Source: Macrothele yani
Taxonomy: Eukaryota; Arthropoda; Arachnida; Araneae; Macrothelidae
Direction of reading: 5' to 3'
DNA length: 64,000 bases
NCBI GenBank assembly: GCA_039090855.1
Contig: CM076991.1
Coordinates: 73,535,349-73,599,348 of the forward strand
Shown: positions 1-11,070 of the stretch, one piece after another
Layout: every line of letters begins with the position of its first letter
Position numbering within the stretch: position 1 is the first letter of the stretch
The notes under the pieces: model-generated
What the model was told of the DNA's origin: nothing
What the model saw: only the letters and a program-made list of their open reading frames with translations
Database searches by the model: none
Position numbers and translations under genes: made by a program

Positions 1-1110
1 GAAGGAATTCTTCAAATCGGACTCCTAGATGTAGAGATATTGACAAAAATAAGATATACATCTACGCCCCCTGGCGTAGAAACCATGCACTATTTTAAGA
101 AGAAAATGTTTCTAAACGGTTTGTCGACATGAGTAGTATCGGTCAACAAACGACGTTTTTTTCAATCGAGAATTTAGAACATCATATTTTGCTGCAAATG
201 CAACAGAAGCGGAAATTAAGATTTACGCCCCCTGGTGGATAAACTATTTCTTTTACAAAAGTAGTAATTATGTGCAAACGATTTTCCTACAGGAGCTGTA
301 TCCGGTGCAGAAAGAATTTTTCAAATCGGAGATTTAGAAGCAGAAATATAGGGGGAAACGCAATTTACCGCTACGCCCCCTAGCGGGAAGTCTACGAATC
401 ACTTGAAAATTTTGAAATTGCATGAAAAACATGTCACACGGAAAACACTATCCAACAAAGAAGGAATTTTTCAAATCTTGCTCCTAGAAGTATAGATATT
501 GACAAAAATAAGATGTACGTCTACGCCCCCTGGCGGAGAAAGTGTGGAATATTTTAAGAAGAAAATATTCCGAAAAGGTTTATCGATGTGAGTGGCATCA
601 GTCCAAGAAAGAATTTTTCAATCGATGTTTTACAAGCTCCGATTTTATGGCAAATACATCAGAAGCAAAAATTAACACTTACGTCCCCTGGTGGCCAAAG
701 TATTCTTTACCAAAAATTTGAAAATATATGCAAAAGATTTTCCACCAGGAGATGTATCCGCTGAAGAACAAAAATTTCAAATCGGAGTTTTAGAAGAGTT
801 ATCGAGGAAAAGGTAATTTACTTTTACGCCCCCTAGCGGAAAACCTATGTTTAATTTGAAAAAGTAACTATATCTAAAATACTCTTCGATATAAATCGAA
901 TCGAAAGATAATTTTTTCAATCGAATGTTTAGAAGCAAATATGTGGAATAAAACGTATTTTTGAATTCGACATCATCTGCATTTAAGCCATCTACCGGCG
1001 AAATTGTACATCGTAAAAAAAAAGCGAAATAAAGGACCATCAGTGCATATTTCAAGCATCCCAACGCAAAAAGAATTTTTTGAATCGGACTAATAGTTGC
1101 CGAGTTATCG
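1..1110 (-). repeat. Satellite-like array of ~150-bp units (left array)
   Basis: A box reading TACGCCCCCTGGCGG or a close variant recurs near 62, 222, 371, 521, 678, 824 and (diverged) 990, a spacing of 146-166 bp. Units three apart are most alike: 62 resembles 521 and 371 resembles 824, giving a higher-order period of about 455 bp. Between boxes other short phrases recur, such as 'aaatcggac' and 'agaaggaatttttcaaatc'. The same family occurs at 49855-51950 in the opposite orientation, so I assign this copy to the minus strand. The array runs off the left edge of the window. Short open frames here are by-products of the repeat and are not genes. Confidence 0.8.
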
Positions 1111-2685
1111 TGGGTACAGACGGACGGACTGACAGACGGACGGGCAAACCGATAACAGAAGCACGATCGTTTTTTTTACAAAAGACGTGCTAAAAAACAT
1201 AAAGGTTCTTATGTTCTCCTTAGTCAAGCTAAGGTGGATAACATGAGACAAAGTGATAAAATTCAGCCTCTTTACACAAAATTGTCACTGCGCAAAGTTT
1301 TGGATTTTTGAAAGGCCTATTGGCCTGCATTTATTTATTAAAACTTAACCATTAAAAAAAAAAAAAAAAAAGAAATCAAACATTTCATTATGTCGCTGAA
1401 AAACTTCCGCAGAATGACAATCAAATAATTTTTCACATTCCTAAATTTGGCCATTAGGCTCTGTAAAAGAAGATTAGCTCATGTTCTTCAACAATCGAAT
1501 AAAATTGTGTCCACAGGGACCACAAGGTTGTTTTCACTCTCAAGTTAAAGTCCAACTAATACTAAAAAGAAAGGCAGCCTCCTGGCACAACACTTGCCAA
1601 TATGAAGCAGAATCTAAATTCAGTCCCTTTCGGGTGCTTAAAGACATATTTTTTTTACTGCATGATTTTTAGTACATATTTGACTAATGACACCTTAAAA
1701 TTTAAATTGTACACACGGTGAGGTAAGTTTTGGCAGATGAAGTGTAATTTCCTTCCACTCAGTTAGAATGTTAGATCTTAATTTTTTTATGTAATACAGA
1801 ATACATGTAACGCTTTCAAACACAAATCTCTCAAAAATAAAATACAACCCTCTCAAAATTTAAACACCTCTGTAGCGAACTCCCTCAAACTAGATTTCAA
1901 CACGCCTACATTCATTTCAAAACTACGACTGAGCAAAAATTATAGATAATCAAAAATTACATTAGTAAACAATCCCACACTACCAGGAAAATTTGCTTTA
2001 CAATCTCATTGCACTGAACACTAGCATTTACTGATGCAAAATAACTTCTAGATCCTAAACCGAACACTTAATATCTTAATGGATTCACTCAATAATTTAT
2101 CACTAACTTGCAAAACTGACAAAAAGAATTTCGAAAAAATTGATCAGTTTTTCTGAAATTTACAGAAACGAAAATCCGACGACGGAGCAACTGTGTATTT
2201 TAAAACTGTAACAGATGAAAGTACTTTGGATTTTCTTAATTAAAAATATATTTTTTTCTTTTAGAGTTAGTTGAGTTTATAAATAGCATTCAAATATTTC
2301 TCAAGTGCAGAAATAAAAATTATTAACAATGTGACTGAAAATTTACCTGTTCAAAGCTGTTTGAAATTAAAATTAAAATGGTTAAGGTTAGTTTACCTAG
2401 CTATTTCTAAAAATATGAAGAACATATAACAGTTCGATCTGTTTTTCTCCATGTGAATTGAAAATGAAATTGGTAACTTTGTCAAAATATGATTTCATAC
2501 CCAACGTTGGACTTCATGTCATATAAATTTGATAAAATGTAACCACTAGGGATATGTATAACACCCTATTATAAAAAAAAACCCTAAAAAGTATGTATCC
2601 AGCACCTTCAAAATACCCTAAAACCGTTCAAACATCTGTGGCAACAAAAATAAAGTTCTTTTTTTGTTGGTCTGTGTCGCCTGTG
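1111..2685. other. Satellite boundary and AT-rich non-coding stretch
   Basis: Positions 1111-1200 hold GACGGACG-type short repeats followed by a segment (about 1160-1196) that also borders the right array near 49855-49900 in reverse complement, so it is part of the repeat family. From 1200 to 2685 the sequence is AT-rich with an A-run at 1352-1371. I see no gene, no tRNA and no transposon end in it. Confidence 0.5.
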
Positions 2686-4546
2686 TTATCTATAAAATGA
2701 CTTCTTTCTTATCTTTTGAGCTGCAAATTTACAAATTACGTCATTATAATCTAAATTAGAAGCTATGTCATTTTCAAAAGAAAGTATTGCCAATGCAGAA
2801 AGTTTTTCTTGACCTAGTGTTGTTCTTAAAGCAGATTTTACTCTTTTCAAAAGAGAAAACTTCGTTCACTTCTACAGTTGCTAACAGGTAAAGTTAGAAA
2901 TATTTTCAAAGCTGTCTCAACATTTGGAAATGTTGCTCTCATATTTAGTTTATGTAAATTTTGCAAAGTGTCTATAATATTTTCAGTTTTCTGTTTACTG
3001 GGTAAAAACTGCTGATATTCTTCAGCAAAATCATCATCTAAATCAACATTACAATGCTTCTGAAAAGTACGTGCTTTACAAGAAGCTACACTTGTTTCAC
3101 AGTTTATTAAGAAAGAAAATTAGTCTACAGTGTTTTCATATGAAACTTTCCTTGACGTTAATTGTGATAGTAATGCATCACAGAGGCCATAGTGACATGT
3201 CACTCAAAAATTATCTCGAGGAGAGAGATATACTGGAGGAGTATCTCCATCATCAAGAAGCCTGTTTCTTGGAACGCTTTTCTTTCTTGTAGTTTCATAA
3301 TTTACAACTGCATTTGTATTAATTATTATTAACTTTGCTTCCTTTTCATACATATCAAAATTTTCTCTCACATAGTGCACAAATGAGACTAATGAATCAA
3401 ATAATGGCAAAACACATTCAAGATTTTTCGAAGTCTTTTGAAGTTGCTTGCTTACGCGCTGTAAAATTGAATCCCATACCACTGCATTTATTGCAGTTTC
3501 CAACTCTTGCAATTTTGATGAGAGAGAAGAAGCCTCGTATCTAGTAAAGGCAGGTTCATCTGAGCTCTCTGATAATATATTAAGCACACAAACATCTTCT
3601 CTATAATTTGTTCTTAATGATCTTGTGGCATCTGCATCAGCGCACCACCTAATCGATGAATGACTTCTTTCTAAATACTGGATTTTTTTTTCTACACTCC
3701 TCCTTCAAAATATTCCAATGATGGGTAGATGAAGAAAAAAAGTTATACTTATAAAGCTTCTGTAATAATGAAAAAAACAACAACACTACAACATGTGTGC
3801 AGCTTTCGACACTGTGCGCAGCCACTAAATTTAACGTGTGTGCAGAGCAAGATACATACTCAGCAAGAGGATTAACTTATTTAATCCTGGCCTGCAATCC
3901 AGTATATTTGCCAGACATATTAATTGCAGTGTCATTACTTTGTCCTCTTATATTCATGATGTCTAATTTGTAATTTTCAATAGTAGAAAAATTGTTTTTG
4001 CTAAATATTCAGAACCTTGATACTATGGATAGGAATACATTTCAAATATCGTACAATTTGACATTTATCGTACAACAAAAGACAGCTGATCAACATGGGA
4101 CATGTCTGGTGTAGAATCAATTATAATCGAAAAGTACTTAAATAACATTACTTGATTTATAATTTCATTTGACACTTTATTAGCCATTAATGAAACAAAT
4201 TAATTTATTACAGACGCGGACAAATAATTTACATGACCTTAACCTGGATTGCCAAAATTTTCTAAATGTCTTGCCAAAAATAAATCGAATTCAGAAAACA
4301 ACTCCAAACATCCAAGGAAATTAGCATTGCTGGGTGAGCCAAGTGTCTCGTTGTCCCCAAAGATAGGCAAACCTCTCCTTGCCAAAAAACTTGACAACAG
4401 CATGCACTTCTTGTCAGTAATGCTTGCCAATATTTGCACTCTGTTTGGAACTGGCGAACTAACTGGGAATCACTTCTGTCCGAAACACTCATCCGCGATG
4501 CACACAGCTTTCCTATGAGAAATTGAGTTCTCATAGCCAACTAAAC
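2686..4546 (-). pseudogene. hAT transposase relic, ZMYM1-like, central and C-terminal part
   Basis: Read on the minus strand in several frames, this stretch carries successive blocks of a ZMYM1-like hAT transposase. Near 4439-4239 is a block with RGLPIFGDNE, followed by an NFLG.LEL segment. Near 4100-3960 is STPDMSHVDQLSF. Near 3900-3600 are SGKYTGLQARIK, a CSAHTLNLV segment, FSSSTHHWN and SSIRWCADADATRSL. At 3587-3204 is a 127-residue open piece. Near 3000-2686 is the hAT dimerisation domain (LPVSNCRSERSFS, then LSALAILSFEND) ending at a stop at 2686. Frameshifts and stops separate the blocks, so it is inactive. The N-terminal half lies at 14865-15550, beyond the Penelope-like insertion. Family assignment is from motif recognition. 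Confidence 0.8.
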
Positions 4547-4558
4547 ACTCCGATACAT

Positions 4559-5350
4559 ATATCGTTGTTCAATTTTCGCTAAGTTGCGATGAACATACTT
4601 TTTACGTGGCTACGATATTCTAATTCGGTTGACATTAAATGTCTGTAAATACTGTTTCACACGTTATGTAAGTTCAGCTATCGGGAGATTGCAAAAGGAC
4701 ATTAACGTAGTATTGGCAATTGAAGTCAAGTATAATAATAATAAGTATCTATACTTACAATATTCATAGTGGCTGTAGGGGCTTCATATGTGCGTCATCT
4801 AAGAATGTGAATTCTTTCAATTGTGAAGTTAAAATTCATGATATTGTAAAATCTGCACCAGATAAAATTGAACAAGATGAATTTTTTGCAATGCAAAAAA
4901 AAAAATCCTTTAACATCGATGAAATAAGAAACTGAATTAAAACCTTGTTGAATTTTTTAAAAACGAACTACAATCCTGAAGATGAGACAATCTTGACCGC
5001 GAAGCACCCTGATACATAATGAAAACCAAAGATGAATTATACTTTTGCCAAAACCTCAAAAATAAACAATCTTGAAAAAGAAAATACAAACATACAAATC
5101 TCCCGAATGCGAAGCACCAAACTAGTTTCTGCTAACATTTATAGCCATCATCAGTGGTAGGTGCACGGACAATAGGATCACGGCACTCACTCGCTCAGGT
5201 ATGCAGCTTAACCCCAATGTATGTTCAGCCCTGTCGTGTAGATATTTGCGCATCATGATTTGGGTTCAACTGCACATATCAATAGTGTCGCCATCTGTAG
5301 TTAAACAAAAATATACTAGTAGCTTTTACGTAGAAATATTCAACTGTATT
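4559..5350 (-). repeat. Penelope pseudo-LTR and 3' non-coding region, copy A
   Basis: This 0.8-kb block follows the endonuclease stop. It is repeated, with small differences, at 10828-11704 (between copies C and B), at 14120-14852 (after copy B) and partly at 10190-10494. The end nearest 4559 carries a segment (ATCGTTGTTCAATTTTCGC) also seen near 10277 and, reversed, near 11600. It contains a hammerhead ribozyme motif. Short open frames here (for example 4720-4935) recur in the other copies only because the DNA repeats. Confidence 0.75.
5105..5165 (-). ncRNA. Hammerhead ribozyme motif, Penelope copy A (intact core)
   Basis: On the minus strand: TGC, then ACCA, then the core CTGATGA, a stem II hairpin (TG(G)CTA / TAGCA with one bulged G), the core GAA, a two-base-pair stem III (AC / GT closed by TA), the U at the cleavage position, TGGT pairing with ACCA to form stem I, and GCA pairing with TGC after an internal loop. 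All invariant core positions (C3 U4 G5 A6 G8 A9, G12 A13 A14, A15.1-U16.1) are present, and predicted cleavage falls between 5120 and 5119. Hammerheads with a very short helix III are known from Penelope-like elements. Activity is inferred from the fold alone. Confidence 0.75.
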
Positions 5351-5351
5351 T

Positions 5352-5840
5352 TTAAGTAATATTTGATGTCACATGTTTTTTGTTAATGTTTTTCCTCTTG
5401 AAATGTTTTCTCTCCTGTTCAATAAGGTACCTCCATGCAAAGTGAAGCTCTACTGGACTATTAACGTTACAGTTGTATCTTTTGGTTTTCTCAATGACTA
5501 CAGCCTCGGAGGTTAGAATCTGGGCATGTGATCTATGTGATGTTAGAATTTTTGTGTTAGTCCAATCAGGAGTTACATGATTTTTGATACAATGTTGTAT
5601 TAATGAAGTTTTTTCATCTTTTCTTGTCCAGTTCGTAATATGTTCATTTAATCTAGTCAAAAATCTTCTACGCGTACTTCCGATATATACTTTGTCTTTT
5701 TGGTTATCATCCGTAACTGTTGGAATGACATAAACTCCAGATTTATTTAGAATTGATCTATTATTAGTAGTAGTAAGTATGCTTCCATTGTCAATAACTG
5801 TTTCTGCAATGTTAATATTGTTGTTGTAACATTCTTTTTT
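5352..5840 (-). CDS. GIY-YIG endonuclease domain, Penelope copy A
   Basis: The domain follows the reverse transcriptase in the same frame, separated from it by a single TAA at 5841-5843. It begins KKECYNNN, and contains SGIYVI and VYIGSTRRRF (the GIY and YIG motifs with the conserved arginine), then a region with a Cys/His cluster (HCIKNHVTP ... HRSHAQ) and the glutamate of SEAVVIEK. Such nucleases nick DNA for target-primed reverse transcription. The copy agrees with that of copy B. There is no methionine just after the TAA; the first is at 5660. How it is translated is therefore unclear: readthrough, re-initiation or loss of function are all possible. Confidence 0.75.
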   Translation of the reverse strand, partial: KKECYNNNINIAETVIDNGSILTTTNNRSILNKSGVYVIPTVTDDNQKDKVYIGSTRRRFLTRLNEHITNWTRKDEKTSLIQHCIKNHVTPDWTNTKILTSHRSHAQILTSEAVVIEKTKRYNCNVNSPVELHFAWRYLIEQERKHFKRKNINKKHVTSNIT

Positions 5841-7751
5841 TTAAATAGTACTAATAGGAGGTAAGTATGGAAATTTTCCATAATATTGCTGTATTTCTTT
5901 TTTAATGTTATTATCGAAACGATGTATATTGGCCGTAATGTTGTTATATAAAGATTTGACTAATCCTTTACTATATCCAAATTCTTCTGCAGTTTTTTCA
6001 ATCCATTTTAGCTCTTTGATCTCCAATTCTTTATTGGATGAGTGTGTCATGGCTCTTTTAATATAAAAGCGGAATGCTGCAGTCTTATATTTCCAAGGGT
6101 GTGTAGAATCTCTTGGGATAATTGCCTGTACATATGATGGCTTCCGGTATACAGAATATTCTATAATTCCGTTATCCTTTTGTATAGATATATCCAAGAA
6201 GTTTAGCTGGCCATTAAAATCAATTTCCTTACTAACCTGTATAGATTGATAACAATTGTTAAATTTAGCAATGAAATTATCCATTTCAAGATTGGAGTGC
6301 TGCGAAAACAGTAAAATATCATCTACATATCGGAGATATACATATGGTAAGTATATATTAGAATGATCTAATATACAGTTTTCAATATCTTGCAGAACGA
6401 CTTCGGCCAGTAGCCCTGAAATTGGGGACCCCATAGGGGCTCCATATTGCTGTTTATAAATTATCCCATTAAATGTGAAATAATTATTATTTGCAACAAA
6501 AAATAATGCATATACAATACTGTTTCTGACTTTATCAGTAAGATTTTCTTCATCCAATCTGGAATTAATTAAGTCAATAGCGACATCTGTTGGAGTATTG
6601 GGATATAAAGAGATGGCATCTAAACTGGCCATTGTGAAATTGGAGGTTTTAATTGTTTTTAACTTGTTGGTAACTTCAGTAGCATTAGTAATACTGGCTT
6701 CATGGCTATTGTAGAATGGTTTGATGTAGTTAAATAGTGCTCTCTCTAAGTTAATAGTAGGAGATAAATTCTTATTAACAATAGGCCTAATAGGTTCGCC
6801 AGTCTTATGTGTTTTTATTTTACCAAAAATATTTGGTGTACAAGCACCTACTGGTGGAATACATTTGCTTTTAATAATTGTAGGTAAGTCACTGTGATTT
6901 TTTATATTAGCCAAGTTCCTAATTATACTGTCAACAGGGTCCTTATTGACTATGATGGCATTCAACTTATTGATTGCTTCTGTCATCTTGTTATTATATT
7001 CATCTGTATTTAAGATGACAATCTGCTTAGATTTGTCCGCCATAATGCACTTTATAGCAGGGTTATTTCTCAACTCCATTAGGGCTTCGCGTTCATATGT
7101 GATTCTTGTATTTTCATTGGTGTTGTACATGTTGTTGATGGCACGGACCATTTTAAATCTTGTAGGATTTTTATTTGCATTAGGCAATCTTTGGATGACG
7201 TTCTCAATTTGCGGAATAAGGTATTCCGTTTTTGGCACTTTTTGTCGATACGCAAACCTTATACCTCTTTCAAGTGCTTTCATTTGCAGATTTGATAGTT
7301 CTAAACTAGATTCATTAATATAAAGATTTTGATTATTAATCTCTATTCTATGGTTTTTCTGGTGCTTGTCATTTATTAGATTTTCAATTTTACGAAAGTG
7401 TTTTAGTTTACACTTTTCTTGCTGTCTGTCCAAAATTGCATACAGTTTTATAAACTCAATTTTGATCTTGTTGTCCTTGTCTTCATACTGTATACACTGA
7501 TTGTACAGTTCGTAGTTTTTCACACTTAGTTTATCGATATCTTTGCGTTTACTGCGAATTATAGCTCTTAATCTCTTCAGCTCGCATGTTTCAATGATAT
7601 TACGATCTTTGTAGTTGATAGGGTTAACCCTAATTTGAAGAAATTTAGGCGTAATATCATTATTCTTACAAGTAGTTAGGAAGTTCAGATGTTCAATTTC
7701 TTTGCAAAGTTTAATTCGATTCTTTTTAAAGATGTGAATATCTTGCGCAAT
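5841..7751 (-). pseudogene. Penelope-like reverse transcriptase, copy A (5' end lost to RTE insertion)
   Basis: The frame is open on the minus strand from the RTE insertion point to a TAA at 5841. It lacks only the first few residues present in copy B, because the LINE landed at the start codon region. RT motifs are clear: SLDAISLYPNTP (motif A aspartate), YGAPMGSPISG (motif B), YLRYVDDILLF (motif C, YVDD) and GQLNFLDI. The RT would copy its own RNA at the nick made by the linked endonuclease. The protein differs from copy B at only a few positions (for example LLFSQHS versus LLFWQHS), so decay beyond the insertion is slight. Confidence 0.85.
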
Positions 7752-7761
7752 ATACCTTGAT

Positions 7762-7808
7762 TACCTACTGAAGTTTCATTCGGCAACAGAATGAAACTTC
7801 AGTAGGTA
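7762..7808. repeat. Foldback at the 5' end of RTE copy 1
   Basis: Arms at 7762-7781 and 7789-7808 (TACCTACTGAAGTTTCATTC and its reverse complement) are perfect over 20 bp with a 7-nt loop. In copy 3 only the forward arm exists (near 60250), so the left arm was created at insertion, consistent with snap-back or twin priming during reverse transcription. Confidence 0.85.
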
Positions 7809-7809
7809 A

Positions 7810-10155
7810 ATTCGGTCACGGCAACAGAAACCAGCGTGGAAATACTCTCGTTGAGTTTGCAGAGGCAGAAGGGTTTTTCATCTTGAACTCCTTCAAGAAA
7901 AAGCCACACAGGAAATGGACATGGAGACATCCAAATGGGATGACAAGTGAAATTGATTTTATTATGTGTAACAAAAAATTCGTCATAGAAGACTGCAGTG
8001 TGCTAAACAAGTTCAACACAGGTAGTGACCATAGATTGGTGAGATGTAAGATGCACCTCAACACTAAACTTGAACGTGGCAAGCTCATAAGACAAACAAA
8101 ATGTATTGACATAACCAACCATAAAAAACACCATAATACCTTCAAGTTGGAACTGAAGAACAGGTTCTCTGCTTTAGAAGGCCTAACATCGGAAGAAGTG
8201 GACATCTCTGAAGTTAACAGAAAAGTAACCAAAGCTCTTATGGAAACAGCAACAAAATTAGCTGGGTCTAAGAACAAGTTGCATGTAAATAAATTATCAG
8301 GAAAAACGAAAATGTTGATGCAAAAAAGAAGAGAGATGAGGACAACTAAAGAAGATGTGACTTCCAAAGTGGAATATATAGAGCTATGCAAGGCAGTACG
8401 AAAAAGTATCACTGAAGACGTAAGAAAAATTCAACTGTGAACTAGTGAGGAAAGCAATTGAAAACAACCAAAGCCTAAAGATAGCAAAGGGATATCTCAG
8501 TAAGGGAAGAAAACAGATTATGGCACTGAGAAAGAAGATGGTTCCGTAACAAGAAATAGAGGCGAAATTTTGACAAGAGTGAAAGATTTCTACTCCAAAT
8601 TATATGAAAGGGATGATACATGCACTCCAGACATCATGAAAGATACCAGTACCAGAGTTCCTCCAGTCCTTCCAGCAGAAGTTGCACATGCAATCAAGAA
8701 CATGAAGCGGGGAAAAGCTCCAGGAGAAGATGGAATTACTGTAGACATCATACAAGAAGCAAGTGGAGAAATCGAAACAGTACTTGCCCAAATTTTCACT
8801 CGATGCCTTAATGAAGGAAAGATTCCTGAGGATTGGAACACCGCTACAATGATCCTGCTACATAAGAAAGGTGACATTGAAGATCTCGGAAACTACAGAC
8901 CTATCAGCCTCCTATCAGTAGTTTATAAAATCTTCACTAAAGTTCTTTCACACCGCTTGAAGGTAACACTGGACATGGCTCAACCGAGAGAACAAGCTGG
9001 ATTCAAGAGTGGCTACAGCACAATAGATCATATCCATGTGCTGAGAGAACTAATTGAAAGAGCGAGGGAATATGAACTTCCATTGTGCATGGCTTTTATC
9101 GATTATGAAAAAGCCTTTGATTCGGTGAAACCATCAGCAGTTACAATGGCTCTGAAAACCTGCGGTATTGAAGATGCATACATTAATATTATTAATAACA
9201 TCTATGAAAATGCAAGTGCAAAGATTAGGCTGTTTGAAAATACAACACACATAAAAATTGGAAAGGGAGTGAGACAAGGTGACACCATATCTCCGAAGCT
9301 CTTTAATGCCACATTGGAGGGTGTTTTTCAGTCACTGAGCTGGGAAAACAAGGGGATAAAGATTAATGGAGATTATCTAACCCACCTTCGTTTTGCTGAT
9401 GACGTAGTCATTTTTGCAACTAGCCCATCAGAGCTGCAGAGTATGATCCAGGAACTTGCTGACAAGAGTAAAGAAGTGGGATTAAAAATGAACTTTCAGA
9501 AGACAAAAGTGATGTTCAATGCTTTTACAAGAAATGAAGATTTATCGATTGATGGAGAAAAGCTGGAGATAACAGACACGTACGTTTATCTTGGACAGCA
9601 GATATCAAGTGAGGGTCACATTGATGAAGAAATTAATCGGCGTACAAAACTTGCCTGGAGAGCTTTTGGAAGAAACAGCATAATTTTCAAGAGCAATATG
9701 CCATTATGTCTTAAAAGAAAAGTGTTTGATCAATGCATCCTTCCAGTGCTTACGTATGGTGCAGAGACGTGGACCTTAACTAAAAGAGACATACAAAGGC
9801 TGCAGACAACTCAAAGAGCATGGAGAGGTGCATGCTTGGTGTAACCAGGAGAGATAAGAAGAGGAACACGTGGATCTGAAAAATGACAAGAGTGGAAGAC
9901 ATCATGATCAGAGTTAAATCCCTGAAATGGCAATGGGCTGGACATACTGCCAGAAGAACAGACCATCGATGGACGGCCGAAATTTTAGATTGGATTCCAA
10001 GGGACAGGAAAAGACCCAGAAGAAGACCACATGGAAGATGGGTGGATGAAATTCGAAAGTATGCAGGGGTGACATGGAGGAGACTGGCACAAGACAGACC
10101 GTTGTGGAGGAAACTTGGGGAGACCTTCGTCCAGCAGTGGATTGATAATGGTTGA
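7810..10155 (+). pseudogene. RTE endonuclease/reverse transcriptase, copy 1 (broken)
   Basis: Open pieces at 7883-8440, 8570-9844 and 9883-10155 correspond to one RTE polyprotein. The first holds the end of the apurinic-type endonuclease (EIDFIMCNKKF, GSDHRLVRC). The second holds the reverse transcriptase: LLHKKGDIEDLGNYRPIS, AFIDYEKAFDSV (motif A), VRQGDTISPKLFN (motif B) and FADDVVIFA (motif C). The third holds the basic C-terminal region (WAGHTARRTDHRW, RRRPHGRWVDEIRKYAG). Compared with copy 3, a base is gained near 8430, one is lost near 8535, one is lost near 9822, and a CAG-type codon became TGA near 9878. It is inactive. Confidence 0.9.
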
Positions 10156-10518
10156 CAATGATGATGATGATGATGATACCTTGATAACATATTACTAAGG
10201 GCTAGAACAAGACAAAGGGAAAAAAACCCTCTGCACTAAGCTTATATATATTGTATCTCCAGTTATATATGACATATATCGTTGTTCAATTTTCGCTAAG
10301 TTGCGATGAACATACTTTTTACGTGGCTACGATATTCTAATTCGGTTGACATTAAATGTCTGTAAATACGGTTTCACACGTTATGCAAGTTCAGCTATCG
10401 GGAGATTGCAAAAGGACATTAACGTAGTATTGGCAATTGAAGTCAAGTATAATAATAATAAGTATCTATACTTACAATATTCATAGTGGCTGTACGCGGA
10501 AGTACGCGTAGATGATTT

Positions 10519-10827
10519 TTGATTAGATTAAATGAACATATTACGAACTGGACAAGAAAAGATGAAAAAACTTCATTAATACAACATTGTATCAAAAATC
10601 ATGTAACTCCTGATTGGACTAACACAAAAATTCTAACATCACATAGATCACATGCCCAGATTCTAACCTCCGAGGCTGTAGTCATTGAGAAAACCAAAAG
10701 ATACAACTGTAACGTTAATAGTCCAGTAGAGCTTCACTTTGCATGGAGGTACCTTATTGAACAGGAGAGAAAACATTTCAAGAGGAAAAACATTAACAAA
10801 AAACATGTGACATCAAATATTACTTAA
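10519..10827 (+). pseudogene. GIY-YIG endonuclease fragment, Penelope copy C
   Basis: A 102-residue open frame identical to the downstream part of the endonuclease of copies A and B except at the start (MIRLNEHITN instead of TRLNEHITN). The SGIYVI segment is missing because the copy is truncated, so the domain cannot be functional alone. It keeps the Cys/His cluster and SEAVVIEK. Confidence 0.85.
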
Positions 10828-11012
10828 AAATACAGTTGAATATTTCTACGTAAAAGCTACTAGTATATTTTTGTTTGACTACAGATGGCGACACCATTGA
10901 TATGTGCAGTAGAACCCAAATCATGATGCGCAAATATCTACACGACAGGGCTGAACATACATTGGGGTTAAGCTGCATACCTGAGCGAGGAGTGCGGTGA
11001 TCCTATTGTCCG

Positions 11013-11070
11013 TGCACCTACCACTGATGATGGCTATAAATGTTAGCAGAAACTAGTTTGGTGCTTCGCA
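11013..11070 (+). ncRNA. Hammerhead ribozyme motif, Penelope copy C (intact core)
   Basis: Same fold as in copy A: TGC and ACCA on the 5' side of stem I, CTGATGA at 11023-11029, a stem II hairpin, GAA at 11049-11051, a minimal stem III, then TGGT and GCA closing stem I. All invariant positions are present. It sits between the endonuclease of copy C and the RT of copy B, so cleavage here and at the matching place after copy B would release a unit of about 3.3 kb. Confidence 0.75.

Larger units (their letters stand above)
7762..10175 (+). mobile_element. RTE-clade LINE copy 1, 5'-truncated, inserted in Penelope copy A
   Basis: The 10-mer ATACCTTGAT at 7752-7761 is repeated at 10176-10185 and is a single site in uninterrupted copy B, so it is a target duplication. 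The element is 5'-truncated within the endonuclease domain, starts with a 20-bp inverted piece of its own sequence, and ends in the trinucleotide run (GAT)n directly after the stop codon, as expected for RTE elements, which lack a poly(A) tail. The closest relatives in the window are copy 2 (43595-46943, minus) and copy 3 (59090-62638). Confidence 0.9.
4559..10494 (-). mobile_element. Penelope-like element copy A (interrupted by RTE LINE)
   Basis: Read on the minus strand the order is: partial pseudo-LTR and leader (10494-10186), the RTE insertion (7762-10175), reverse transcriptase (7751-5841), GIY-YIG endonuclease (5840-5352), then 3' non-coding sequence and pseudo-LTR down to 4559, including a hammerhead motif at 5105-5165. 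The leader matches that of copy B at 11366-11704 in reverse complement. Protein differences from copy B in the shared 560 residues of RT are only about four, so the two copies are recent relatives. The head-to-head junction with copy C is at 10494/10495. Confidence 0.8.

Noticed and set aside
777..1064. 95-codon minus-strand frame with a signal-peptide-like start
   Set aside because: It lies wholly in the satellite array, and the matching frame in the right array is truncated differently, so it is not conserved as protein.
4720..4935. 71-codon frame repeated at 14536-14751
   Set aside because: Repeated only because the Penelope pseudo-LTR is repeated; it runs antisense to the element and has no motif.
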